From NCBI GenBank assembly GCA_027036775.1, contig JALWDS010000018.1:1-64000 (forward strand): 64,000 nt of DNA. The letters are read 5' to 3'. Under the pieces are notes generated by a model. The model searched no databases. It worked only from the letters and a program-made list of their open reading frames with translations, and had not been told where the DNA came from. A program made the position numbers and the translations under genes. Positions 16,939-24,952 of the stretch are shown here, in pieces (the first letter of the stretch is position 1; the number at the start of each line of letters is the position of its first letter). The stretch is from Archaeoglobaceae archaeon. Its GTDB lineage: Archaea; Halobacteriota; Archaeoglobi; Archaeoglobales; Archaeoglobaceae.

Positions 16939-17313
16939 TTGAGACGTTTCGGGGTATCCATACCCGACAACTTGGCGGAAGATTTGGATAGACTTGTTAA
17001 GATTTTGGGGGTTTCGAGGTCCGAAATAGTTAGGGAGGCTTTGAAAGCTTATCTGAAAGATTTTTCGCATTACCTAACGAAGCACGAGTGCTGTGGAATA
17101 ATAGCAACTGTTTCGAGCGGAGTTTTGAAGGTCGTCGAGGAATACAAGGACGTTGTGAACAGTTACACCCACGCACATTTGGGGGATAGCTGTGTGAACA
17201 GTTTTCTCGTATCTGGTAGTTCGGATAGAATAGCGGAGTTGCATAGGAGGTTGCTGGGCGTGTGCGAGCACGTTAGGTTTATCCCTCTAAAATGCAATGT
17301 ATTTAAACCATAG
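16939..17313 (+). CDS. NikR-like ribbon-helix-helix metal regulator lacking one metal-site segment
   Basis: The 124-residue protein has an N-terminal RHH DNA-binding domain (FGVSIPDNLAEDLDRL...VSRSEIVREALKAYL) and a C-terminal ACT-like metal domain. Two His and one Cys of the NikR square-planar nickel site are kept in SYTHAHLGDSC. The stretch between GVLKVVEEYKD and that motif is about 19 residues shorter than E. coli NikR and lacks the segment carrying the fourth ligand, His76. Extra cysteines (ECC) precede it. Being four bases behind the permease, it probably controls this transporter in response to metal; the metal may not be nickel. Confidence 0.83.
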   Translation: MRRFGVSIPDNLAEDLDRLVKILGVSRSEIVREALKAYLKDFSHYLTKHECCGIIATVSSGVLKVVEEYKDVVNSYTHAHLGDSCVNSFLVSGSSDRIAELHRRLLGVCEHVRFIPLKCNVFKP

Positions 17314-17326
17314 ATCAACTGCGGTT

Positions 17327-18142
17327 ATGGAGTTTGTGGAGAGGTTCAACGGCTCCGGCCTTTTGATAGATGTTGAGGAGATAATATACGACTCTAAAGG
17401 TCTTCAACACATTCAGATCTTCAAGACGAAGGACTTCGGAGTGATGCTCGTCTTAGACGGTAAGATACAGCTCACCGAGAGGGACGAGGCATTTTATCAC
17501 GAGATGCTCGTTCATCCCGTAATGATCACGCACGAAAATCCGAAAAAGGTTCTGGTTATAGGAGGAGGGGACGGAGGAGCGGTGAGGGAGATTTTGAAGC
17601 ACGATCCGAACGAGGTGGTTTTAGTCGAGATAGACAGAGAGGTTGTAAACGCATGCAAGAGATACGTTGGAATAGATAGAGGTGCTTTAAACGATCCAAG
17701 GGTGAACCTGCTCTTCGAAGACGGTCTGAAGTTCGTTAGGGATTGCAAGGAGCATTTTGACGTAATTGTAGTCGACGGAACCGATCCGAATCCCGTAAGC
17801 CAAGCCCTTATAAGCAGAGAGTTCTACAAGAACTGCGCGAAGATCTGCGACTACCTTGCAACTCAATCTCAATCTCCGTTCGTTCAAGGCAAATACTTCA
17901 AATCCATATACGCAAATGCAGATTTCAGGTTTAAGAGGGTTTACTTGGGGTTCGTTCCAACCTACCCCCACGGTCTCTGGAGCTACCTGATTGCCTCAGA
18001 CAGATTTGAGGTCTTACCGAGTTTTGAGGTTTTAAGGGAGAGGTTTGAAAAGAGGGAAATCGAAACTATATACTACACGCCGGAGGTTCACGTTTCCGCT
18101 TTTGCTTTACCTAAGTGGATTCAGAATTTGATTTCCAAGTGA
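17327..18142 (+). CDS. speE: Polyamine aminopropyltransferase (spermidine synthase family)
   Basis: Transfers aminopropyl groups from decarboxylated SAM to a polyamine. The 271-residue protein has QHIQIFKTKDFGVMLVLDGKIQLTERDEAFYHEM, the nucleotide motif VLVIGGGDGGAVREI, EIDREVV and the catalytic VVDGTDPN. ATG at 17327 (MEFVERFNG) fits the family start; the track start at 17297 overlaps the regulator gene and adds an unlikely tail. The acceptor (putrescine, agmatine or longer amines) cannot be decided from these motifs. It is probably transcribed independently of the metal operon. Confidence 0.9.
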   Translation: MEFVERFNGSGLLIDVEEIIYDSKGLQHIQIFKTKDFGVMLVLDGKIQLTERDEAFYHEMLVHPVMITHENPKKVLVIGGGDGGAVREILKHDPNEVVLVEIDREVVNACKRYVGIDRGALNDPRVNLLFEDGLKFVRDCKEHFDVIVVDGTDPNPVSQALISREFYKNCAKICDYLATQSQSPFVQGKYFKSIYANADFRFKRVYLGFVPTYPHGLWSYLIASDRFEVLPSFEVLRERFEKREIETIYYTPEVHVSAFALPKWIQNLISK

Positions 18143-18327
18143 TTTACTTTTTCCTTAGGCTCAGATAGATGTGAATTAAGTTCATTTCGCAAGTCATTAG
18201 TTTTTGCTCCGTTGAAGAAAAATAAATCTGATCTGACCATCCATCTATCCAACTATTAAGCAAGGCTGGAATACGCTCAAGCAATACGGATGAAACATAT
18301 TTAACTTGTGGAAGAAGTAAGGGGTGT

Positions 18328-18885
18328 ATGAAGGTGCGGGTGGTAATTAAGGGGAAGGTGCACGATGTTAGGTATAGACCGTTTCTGCTTGGTATAGCTG
18401 AGTCGTTAGAGATTGAAAGATTTTTTGCTGATAATGTTTACGTTGATGGGAAGCAAGCGGTAGAAGTGCTGGTAGAAGATGAAGATGAAAAGGTTAAGGC
18501 CTTTGTTGAGTTTGTGAAGAAGAAAAAGCCTGAAAATGCTGAGGTTGAGAATATAGATGTTGAGGAATACGATGGATATGTAATGAAGACGGAATCGTAC
18601 TACCGCTACTTAACCGCTATGCAATTGGCTAAAATCGCTACCTATGGAGGGAAAATGTTACAAAAGCAAGACGAGACTATAAGAGTAATAAGAGAGGAAT
18701 CTGAGAATATTAGAAAGGAGTTAGGAGCAAAGATCGATTCTGTTGGAAAGAAGGTAGAAGCTGTGGGGGAGAAAGTAGACCTGCTCAGATACGATTTGAG
18801 GGAATACATGGAAACGCATTTAAAGAAGATATACGCTGAAATAGCAGAAATTAAGAATGCTCTTAAGAAGGCCGGAATAATGTAG
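18328..18885 (+). CDS. Acylphosphatase-like domain fused to a coiled coil
   Basis: Residues 1-90 resemble acylphosphatase: VVIKGKVHDVRYRPFLLGIAESL matches the VxGxVQGVxYRPF signature including the phosphate-binding arginine, and ADNVYVDG carries the asparagine position. From about residue 105 the protein becomes a long charged heptad-like helix (KQDETIRVIREESENIRKELGAKIDSVGKKVEAVGEKV...) to the end. So it is acylphosphatase plus coiled coil, not a plain enzyme. The gene stands alone, with about 185 bases of featureless DNA upstream, and is richer in GAA/GAT/AAA codons than its neighbours (visual impression). Function unknown. Confidence 0.7.
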   Translation: MKVRVVIKGKVHDVRYRPFLLGIAESLEIERFFADNVYVDGKQAVEVLVEDEDEKVKAFVEFVKKKKPENAEVENIDVEEYDGYVMKTESYYRYLTAMQLAKIATYGGKMLQKQDETIRVIREESENIRKELGAKIDSVGKKVEAVGEKVDLLRYDLREYMETHLKKIYAEIAEIKNALKKAGIM

Positions 18886-18911
18886 TTTTGACTATTTTGC
18901 TTAACTCTCAG

Positions 18912-19319
18912 CTACCCACCGTAAACGTATTTCTCAACGATCCCTTTTATCTTTCCATCCCTATCAACAATGACGATCCTCTTAGGTTTACCTTTAAACC
19001 TCATCTCAAGCAGACCATCTTTCCATTCGTGTTCGATGACTTCGTCCCATTCAACAAAACGACGCCCGATCTTAATCCCTTTCTCGTATATATAGCACCT
19101 TCTCGGCTTTAAGATTGTTAAAATCGTTACCATTGGGGTTATGGAAATCGAGGGGAGTATGTCAATCACGGTTTTCGAACTTCCACGAAGAGCTTCGATA
19201 AAAATTAGCAAAATTCCAATACCAACGCTGAGCGTGTATACTCCGATCGCAAGTAATTTAACATCACTCCTTATCCGCGGTTTTTCTACAGCCTCTGCAA
19301 TCTTCCTACCTTTATCCAT
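18912..19319 (-). CDS. Small membrane protein with a C-terminal PH-like domain, function unknown
   Basis: The 135 residues contain two hydrophobic helices (LLAIGVYTLSVGIGILLIFIEAL and IDILPSISITPMVTILTIL) and then a soluble beta-rich part: CYIYEKGIKIGRRFVEWDEVIEHEWKDGLLEMRFKGKPKRIVIVDRDGKI. That second part has the strand pattern of bacterial PH/DUF5673-type domains that follow two helices. I do not recognise a specific family. It is transcribed away from the acylphosphatase-like gene's end and toward it, 9 bases from the ilvN stop on the same strand. Confidence 0.6.
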   Translation of the reverse strand: MDKGRKIAEAVEKPRIRSDVKLLAIGVYTLSVGIGILLIFIEALRGSSKTVIDILPSISITPMVTILTILKPRRCYIYEKGIKIGRRFVEWDEVIEHEWKDGLLEMRFKGKPKRIVIVDRDGKIKGIVEKYVYGG

Positions 19320-19328
19320 ACAAAAATT

Positions 19329-19817
19329 TTAGATTGAAGTAACTTTGCTACCCCTCGCCATCGAAACGACTCCAGTCCTTGCAACCTCCTTTATGCCATA
19401 CTGCCTCATAAGATCGATGAACGCGTTGATCTTTTCCTCGTCACCTGTGATTTCAACTATGAAGCTGTCCCTTGCAACGTCAACTATTCTCGCCCTAAAT
19501 ATGTTCGCAATCTCCACTATTTCCCCCCTCTTATCCGGTGGAGCGTTAACCTTAACCAAAGCCAACTCCCTGTGAACGCTGTTATCAGTAACGTCGCTGA
19601 CCTTTATGACCTCTATGAGCTTGTTCAACTGCTTAACGACTTGTTCGACAGTTCTCTCATCCTCATCAACGACTATGGTCATCCTTGAGATGTCGTTTCT
19701 CTCGGTAGTTCCGACAGAGAGGCTTTCAATGTTGAACCCCCTCCTTCTGAAGAGGGATGAGACCCTTGCGAGAACTCCCGGTCTGTTCTCAACTAAAACC
19801 GCAATGAACTTCTTCAT
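19329..19817 (-). CDS. ilvN: Acetolactate synthase, small regulatory subunit
   Basis: Regulatory partner of IlvB in branched-chain amino acid synthesis, binding valine in its ACT domain. The 162 residues show the ACT signature AVLVENRPGVLARVSSLFRRRGFNIESLSVG (residues 5-35) and a second ACT-like C-terminal domain (VNAPPDKRGEIVEIANIFRARIVDV). It overlaps the end of ilvB by 4 bases, so the two are translated together. The length and domain pair are those of the archaeal and bacterial IlvH/IlvN long form. Confidence 0.95.
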   Translation of the reverse strand: MKKFIAVLVENRPGVLARVSSLFRRRGFNIESLSVGTTERNDISRMTIVVDEDERTVEQVVKQLNKLIEVIKVSDVTDNSVHRELALVKVNAPPDKRGEIVEIANIFRARIVDVARDSFIVEITGDEEKINAFIDLMRQYGIKEVARTGVVSMARGSKVTSI

Positions 19818-21472
19818 CCCAACACCTCCCTCAAAGACCTTCCGGGAGGAACGAAGGGGAAGACGTTCTCCTCAACTTCGACGTGGAAGTCTATGACGAC
19901 GGGTTTATCCACTTCAACCGCCTCCTTCAAAGCGTCTTCAACTTCGCTCGGCTTTTCAACGGTTATACCGTGAGCACCGAACCCTTTGGCAATCTTCTCG
20001 AAGCTCATCTCGGGATACCTCAATCGGGTTGCGGAATACCTCTTATCGTAAAAGAGTTCCTGCCACTGCCTGACCATTCCAAGGTATGCGTTGTTTAGTA
20101 TGCAGACTACGACGTTGATTCCGTAATCCACAGCGGTAGCCAGTTCCTGAATGTTCATGAGGAAGCTACCATCTCCGGCTATGTCTATGACGACCTTATC
20201 GGGATTTGCAACCTTCGCACCTATTGCAGCTGGAAATCCGAATCCCATCGTCCCCAGACCGCCAGAGGTTATAAACTGTCTGGGATACTTCACTTTGAAA
20301 TACTGAGCGGCCCACATCTGATTCTGTCCCACCTCGGTTGTCACTATAGCGTCTGGAAACATCTCGTAAACCTTTTCAACGACGTATTGGGGCTTTACAA
20401 CACCCTCCTTAAACTCGTATCTCAACGGATACTTCCTCCTAAGCTCGTTAACGTGATCAAACCACTCCTTCCTCGCCTTAAACTCTATCAGCTTTATCAT
20501 CTCCCTCAAAACGTGCTTCGCATCCCCCACTATGGGAACGTCAACCCTAACGTTCTTACCGATTTCGGCGGGATCGATGTCTATGTGAATTATCTTGGCG
20601 TTTGGAGCGAATTCGTCAAACCTTCCGACCGTTCTGTCGCTGAACCTACATCCAACCGCTATTATTAAATCCGCATCCATTACAGCCAAGTTCCCGTATT
20701 TGGTTCCGTGCATTCCTATAAACCCCAAGCAGAGAGGGTGTTCTTCAGGAATTGCACCCTTACCCATTAAGGTCGTTACTACAAATGCAGGAATCTTCTC
20801 GGCCAGCTCCAGAACCTCCGGATGGGCGTTGGAAATTCTAACGCCACCTCCAGCGAGTATTATGGGTCTTTCAGATTTCATTATGAGTTCCACCGCCCTC
20901 TTTATCTGCTTCGGATGACCCTGAATCTTTGGCTTGTAACCCCTGATCTCCACCCTCTCTGGATAGTCGAAATCGATTTCAGCTTGAGTCACGTCTTTGG
21001 GGAGGTCTATCAAAACGGGCCCGGGCCTTCCGGTTGAGGCTATGTGAAAGGCCTCCTTAACTATCTTCAAAATCTCCCTCTCGTCCGTAACGAGGTAGTT
21101 GTGCTTGGTTATGGGCATGGTTATGCCCGTTATGTCCGCCTCCTGAAAGGCGTCGTTGCCGATCATAGCCCTTGGAACTTGCCCCGTGAAAACTATTATT
21201 GGAGAGGAATCCATATATGCGGTCGCTATCCCCGTGACGGTGTTCGTAGCTCCGGGGCCGGAGGTTGCAAAGGCTATTCCGACCCTACCACTCGCCCTCG
21301 CATAACCGTCTGCCATATGCACAGCTCCTTGCTCGTGCCTTGCAAGGATGTGCCTTATGTTTGAATCGTAAAGGGCATCGTAGACTTCCATTATGGCTCC
21401 ACCCGGTATTCCAAAGGCTACTTCCACACCCTCCTTCTCCAAGGCTTTGACGATCGCATCTGCAACTCTCAT
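19814..21472 (-). CDS. ilvB: Acetolactate synthase, large catalytic subunit
   Basis: TPP-, FAD- and Mg-dependent enzyme that condenses pyruvate to acetolactate, the first committed step to valine, leucine and isoleucine. The 552 residues carry FGIPGGAIMEVYDAL, the catalytic Glu in RHEQGAVHMADGYAR (about residue 48), the FAD region GKGAIPEEHPLCLGFIGMHG and the TPP motif GDGSFLMNIQELAT to NN. AGAGGTG precedes the start by several bases. It is the first gene of an ilvBN pair; other ilv genes are not in the window. Confidence 0.96.
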   Translation of the reverse strand: MRVADAIVKALEKEGVEVAFGIPGGAIMEVYDALYDSNIRHILARHEQGAVHMADGYARASGRVGIAFATSGPGATNTVTGIATAYMDSSPIIVFTGQVPRAMIGNDAFQEADITGITMPITKHNYLVTDEREILKIVKEAFHIASTGRPGPVLIDLPKDVTQAEIDFDYPERVEIRGYKPKIQGHPKQIKRAVELIMKSERPIILAGGGVRISNAHPEVLELAEKIPAFVVTTLMGKGAIPEEHPLCLGFIGMHGTKYGNLAVMDADLIIAVGCRFSDRTVGRFDEFAPNAKIIHIDIDPAEIGKNVRVDVPIVGDAKHVLREMIKLIEFKARKEWFDHVNELRRKYPLRYEFKEGVVKPQYVVEKVYEMFPDAIVTTEVGQNQMWAAQYFKVKYPRQFITSGGLGTMGFGFPAAIGAKVANPDKVVIDIAGDGSFLMNIQELATAVDYGINVVVCILNNAYLGMVRQWQELFYDKRYSATRLRYPEMSFEKIAKGFGAHGITVEKPSEVEDALKEAVEVDKPVVIDFHVEVEENVFPFVPPGRSLREVLG

Positions 21473-21568
21473 AGAAAAACACCTCTAAAAGAAGATGCCT
21501 TACTCTACCAAACCTACGACAATTGGGTTTGCGTGGACTTTAAGCATCGACCATGAGTGACATTAGCA

Positions 21569-21580
21569 ATATATATACCT
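21569..21580 (+). promoter_or_regulatory. TATA box placing a leaderless start at 21601
   Basis: ATATATATACCT lies 22-32 bases before ATG 21601, the spacing expected when transcription begins at the start codon. It falls downstream of the track's ATG at 21553, so that earlier codon would not be transcribed from this promoter. Confidence 0.55.
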
Positions 21581-21600
21581 TACCCTCAAAGTTTCTTCGA

Positions 21601-23511
21601 ATGATCGAGGAGTTCGTGGAGAAACTGAAAAGATCGATAGAGATTGAAAGGAAAGCTCAGATAGAGGCGATGCTAAACGAGATTAAGCGGTTGAGCGGTG
21701 AGGAAAGGGAAAGAAGGGGAAACGCAATTCTAAACCTCAACGGTAAGATCGTGGATGAGGAGTTCGGTTACAAGCTCGTTAAATACGGGAGGAGGAGAAA
21801 GATAGTTACGAACATAAACGTCGGCGATCTCGTTCTCGTAAGCAGGGGAAATCCTTTGAAGAGCGATCTCGTAGGTGTGGTTGCTGAAAAGGGTGAGAGA
21901 TACTTGGTCGTAGCTTTGGAAAACGTTCCGAACTGGGCTTTGAAGGACGTTAGAATTGACCTCTACGCCAACGACGTGACTTTCAGGAGGTGGCTCGAAA
22001 ACCTTGAAAATCTCAGAGAAAGTGGATTTAAAGCTTTGAAACTCGCTTTGGGTTTGGAAAAGCCAAAAAAATGCGAAAAAGTTGAATTCGAACCTTTCGA
22101 TAGAAGTCTAAACCACAGCCAGATCAGAGCGGTTTCCTTAGCCTTGGGAAGCGATTTCTTTCTCATACACGGTCCCTTCGGGACAGGAAAGACGCGAACC
22201 TTGGCTGAGGTCGTGAGACAGGAGGTCAAAAGGGGGAACAGGGTTTTGGCGACTGCGGAAAGCAACGTAGCGGTAGACAACCTCGTTGAGCTTTTAAAGG
22301 ACCTGAACGTGGTTAGGTTGGGTCATCCCTCAAGGGTTACTCAGGATCTGAGGTTAAAAACGCTTTCCGCGAGGGTTAGGGAGCACGAGATGTATGGGGA
22401 GGTTGAGGAGTTGAGGAGAAAGGCCGAGAGACTCATGGGTTTAAGAGAGAGGTTCAGAAAGCCAACCCCAGCTCTGAGGAGGGGATTGAGCGATGACGAA
22501 ATTTTGGAACTCGCTGAAAAAAAGAGAGGAGCGAGAGGGGTTTCGTGGAAGGTGGTAAGGTCCATGGCGGAGTGGATAAAGTTGAACAGATTGATAGACG
22601 AAATCCTTGAGAGAGCGAGGAGAATGGAAGAGAACATTGCCAAAGAGATAGTAGAAAGCGCGGACGTCGTTCTTGCAACTAACTCGACTGCTTTTACCAT
22701 CGACTGTTATTTCGACGTTGCGGTGATAGACGAGGCCACTCAATCCACTATTCCAAGCGTTCTGATACCTATAAACAAGGCCGACAAGTTCGTTCTGGCT
22801 GGGGACCACAAGCAACTTCCCCCTACGGTTTTGAAAGCCGAAGAGCTTAAAAAGACCTTGTTCGAAATTTTAATTGAGATGTATGTGGATCACTCCGTGA
22901 TGCTCGAGGTTCAGTATAGGATGAACGAAAAGCTCATGGATTTTCCGAACAGGGAATTTTACGATGGAAAACTCAAAGCCCATGAGAGCGTTAGGAACAT
23001 AACCCTAAAAGATTTGGGGGTTAAAAACGCAAGGTGGAGGGTTTTAGACCCAAAAGAGGTTTTAGTTTTCATCGACACTTCTAAGTGTCCGAACAGGTGG
23101 GAAAGGCAGAGAAGGGGCTCGACCTCGAGGGAGAACGAGCTTGAAGCGAGGATTGTTAAGAGGGTCGTTGAAGGACTCAAGAGGATAGGCGTTCAAAGGG
23201 AATGGATAGGAGTCATAACACCATACGACGATCAGGTCGATCTCCTCAGGACTTTGGTTGATGTAGAGGTCAACACCGTTGACGGCTATCAGGGAAGGGA
23301 GAAGGAGGTTGTAATAGTTTCCTTCGTCAGGAGCAACAGAAGGGGAGATATTGGTTTTTTGGAGGACTTGAGAAGGTTAAACGTGGCTTTGACGAGGGCC
23401 AAGAGAAAGCTGGTTTTGATTGGAGACAGCGAAACCCTTTCGTCTCACGAAACCTATTCGAGGTTGATAGGGTTCGTTAAAAAAGAGGGTTTTTTCGTTA
23501 GCTACTGCTAA
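21601..23511 (+). CDS. Superfamily 1B helicase of the Upf1/IGHMBP2 group
   Basis: ATP-dependent 5'-3' helicase, about 636 residues, probably acting on RNA or DNA-RNA. Residues 60-130 form a beta-barrel (IVTNINVGDLVLVSRGNPLKSDLVGVV). Motifs in order: Q region SLNHSQIRAVSLALGS, Walker A IHGPFGTGKTRTLAE, Ib AESNVAVDNL, II VIDEATQS, III LAGDHKQLPPTV, V VDGYQGREKEVVIVS and VI NVALTRAKRKLVLIG. The Walker A has Phe where most have Pro (GPPGTGKT). The ATG at 21601 is chosen because of the TATA spacing. It converges with the UPF0173 gene, overlapping by 4 bases. Confidence 0.9.
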   Translation: MIEEFVEKLKRSIEIERKAQIEAMLNEIKRLSGEERERRGNAILNLNGKIVDEEFGYKLVKYGRRRKIVTNINVGDLVLVSRGNPLKSDLVGVVAEKGERYLVVALENVPNWALKDVRIDLYANDVTFRRWLENLENLRESGFKALKLALGLEKPKKCEKVEFEPFDRSLNHSQIRAVSLALGSDFFLIHGPFGTGKTRTLAEVVRQEVKRGNRVLATAESNVAVDNLVELLKDLNVVRLGHPSRVTQDLRLKTLSARVREHEMYGEVEELRRKAERLMGLRERFRKPTPALRRGLSDDEILELAEKKRGARGVSWKVVRSMAEWIKLNRLIDEILERARRMEENIAKEIVESADVVLATNSTAFTIDCYFDVAVIDEATQSTIPSVLIPINKADKFVLAGDHKQLPPTVLKAEELKKTLFEILIEMYVDHSVMLEVQYRMNEKLMDFPNREFYDGKLKAHESVRNITLKDLGVKNARWRVLDPKEVLVFIDTSKCPNRWERQRRGSTSRENELEARIVKRVVEGLKRIGVQREWIGVITPYDDQVDLLRTLVDVEVNTVDGYQGREKEVVIVSFVRSNRRGDIGFLEDLRRLNVALTRAKRKLVLIGDSETLSSHETYSRLIGFVKKEGFFVSYC

Positions 23512-24182
23512 ATCTCCAAACTCTCCCCCGGATTTAACACTACAACCTTAACTCCCAACTTTTCAGCTTCTACCTTAAACTCCTCCGGGTTTTGCTTTAT
23601 AGGCGGGAAGGTGTTGTAGTGCATGGGTATAACTATTTCGGGCTTTAAAAGCTCGATAGCCTTCAGAGCGGTTTTTGGTGACATTGTGTAAAATCCGCCT
23701 ATCGGAAGTAAGGCCACCTTCGGCTTGTATATCTCACCAATCAGAGCCATGTCCATGAAAACATCGGTGTCTCCCGCATGGTAAACCGAAACGTCATCCT
23801 CGACGACGTAGCCAACGGCCTTACCTCCGCTCAGAATCTCGTCGCCCACTAAATCCGCTGAATGGACGGCGTTGACCATGCTTATCTTTACCCCGTCGTA
23901 ATCCAAGGTCCCACCTACGTTCATCCCCACAACCTTGCAACCCTTTTTGCTTAAATAAACCGCAAGCTCGTAAACTGCCACTATTGGTGCGTCGCATCTC
24001 TGCGATATTTCGACCGCATCTCCAAGATGATCCCCATGTCCGTGCGTGACGAGTATTAGATCGACGTCTATCTCACCCGGTTTGGCCTTCGCCATAGGAT
24101 TTCCGCTCAGGAAGGGATCCACGATTATCCTCTTCCTACCCTCCAGCAGAAAACACGCGTGACCCAACCACGTTATCTTCAT
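23508..24182 (-). CDS. UPF0173 metal-dependent hydrolase (MBL fold)
   Basis: A 224-residue metallo-beta-lactamase-fold protein of the UlaG-like UPF0173 family. It begins MKITWLGHACFLLEG, the family opening, and has metal ligands in VTHGHGDHLGDAV, NAVHSAD, YHAGDTDVF and IPMHYNTFPPI. A well-conserved family in archaea and bacteria without an agreed substrate; it is annotated as a hydrolase from the fold. Nothing in the neighbourhood points to the substrate. Confidence 0.88.
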   Translation of the reverse strand: MKITWLGHACFLLEGRKRIIVDPFLSGNPMAKAKPGEIDVDLILVTHGHGDHLGDAVEISQRCDAPIVAVYELAVYLSKKGCKVVGMNVGGTLDYDGVKISMVNAVHSADLVGDEILSGGKAVGYVVEDDVSVYHAGDTDVFMDMALIGEIYKPKVALLPIGGFYTMSPKTALKAIELLKPEIVIPMHYNTFPPIKQNPEEFKVEAEKLGVKVVVLNPGESLEI

Positions 24183-24251
24183 GAAATACGGTAAAAGCTT
24201 TCAAGTAAAAACCTTTCGCAAACGTTTTATTGAGTTGGTCGAACTCGGGGC

Positions 24252-24635
24252 ATGAGAAGGGTTTTGTTCATTTTGGTTTTCTGCTTGCTCGTTACGGGAT
24301 GCGTTTCCCAAAAACAGAACAACGTAACACCCCGAGCGACCAACTGCAGTTATTCGAAGGTGGAGGTTTACTTCTACTACTCTCCCTACTGTCCGCACTG
24401 CGAAAGGGTTTTGCCCTACATAAATGAGCTTAGGGAGAAGTATAGGGACGTTAAGTGGATATACTGCAACGTGAGCGGGAACGTATCCAAGGCTTGCTAC
24501 AAATACGCATACTACATTGTCGGAACTCCAACTGTCGTAGTCCACTACGGTAACGTAACCTTATCACTGGTTGGAGAGAGGGACGTGATGGGACTCGAGA
24601 AGGTTATAAAGAGCTTGGCATGTTGCGAAAGGTAG
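24252..24635 (+). CDS. Thioredoxin-fold lipoprotein with CPHC active site
   Basis: The 127-residue protein starts with a lipoprotein signal (RRVLFILVFCLLVTGCVS, lipobox VTGC at residues 14-17), so it should be anchored outside the cell. It then has one thioredoxin fold: VEVYFYYSPYCPHCERVLPYI with a CPHC redox motif (the DsbA-type dipeptide) and the cis-proline loop VGTPTVVVHYGN. Extra cysteines (ATNCSYS, YCNVS, KACYK, ACCER) are many for so small a protein. It overlaps the VKOR-like gene by 16 bases, and the pair probably works together in making disulfides in exported proteins. Confidence 0.85.
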   Translation: MRRVLFILVFCLLVTGCVSQKQNNVTPRATNCSYSKVEVYFYYSPYCPHCERVLPYINELREKYRDVKWIYCNVSGNVSKACYKYAYYIVGTPTVVVHYGNVTLSLVGERDVMGLEKVIKSLACCER

Positions 24636-24952
24636 TTTGCTCAATCGGTTTAGCTCTGTGTTGGTATCTGTTATATTTAACGGAATACGTGGGAATCTGC
24701 TTGGGCCACTGCGAATCCTTCAATTACCTTCTCGGTTCCGCTTGGTTCCTCTTGGGAATTGTAGTCGAAAGGGATAGGATCGTTAAGTTTTGGGCTATTC
24801 TGGGATTGATCGGTATAGCCTACTTCGTCATTAGGGAGTTTTTCGAGGGTTTTTGTTTTTACTGCACCGTTCTGCACGTTTTGGGTTTGATTGCAATTCT
24901 CAGTCTGAAAACAGATCGGGAGTTAAAAAAACGTCGTCGCAAGGCTCGTTGA
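24620..24952 (+). CDS. Very small VKOR-like membrane protein
   Basis: 110 residues with about four hydrophobic helices and two cysteine pairs. The first is in the loop after helix one (YVGICLGHCESFNYLLGSAW); the second is an intramembrane CxxC (GFCFYCTVLHVLGLIAIL). Loop Cys pair, Ser, then late CxxC in a helix is the catalytic layout of vitamin K epoxide reductase homologues, which oxidise thioredoxin-like partners and reduce quinones. Menaquinone is expected here (mqnE in window). It is smaller than usual VKORs (about 140-170). The start overlaps the thioredoxin lipoprotein, and the end overlaps convergent aroK by 53 bases. Confidence 0.78.
   Translation: MLRKVVCSIGLALCWYLLYLTEYVGICLGHCESFNYLLGSAWFLLGIVVERDRIVKFWAILGLIGIAYFVIREFFEGFCFYCTVLHVLGLIAILSLKTDRELKKRRRKAR

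Noticed and set aside
18143-18327. Gap between speE and the acylphosphatase-like gene, checked for RNA genes
   Set aside because: CTGA and GATG fragments occur, but no ordered C/D box set, no tRNA fold and no repeat; nothing supportable.
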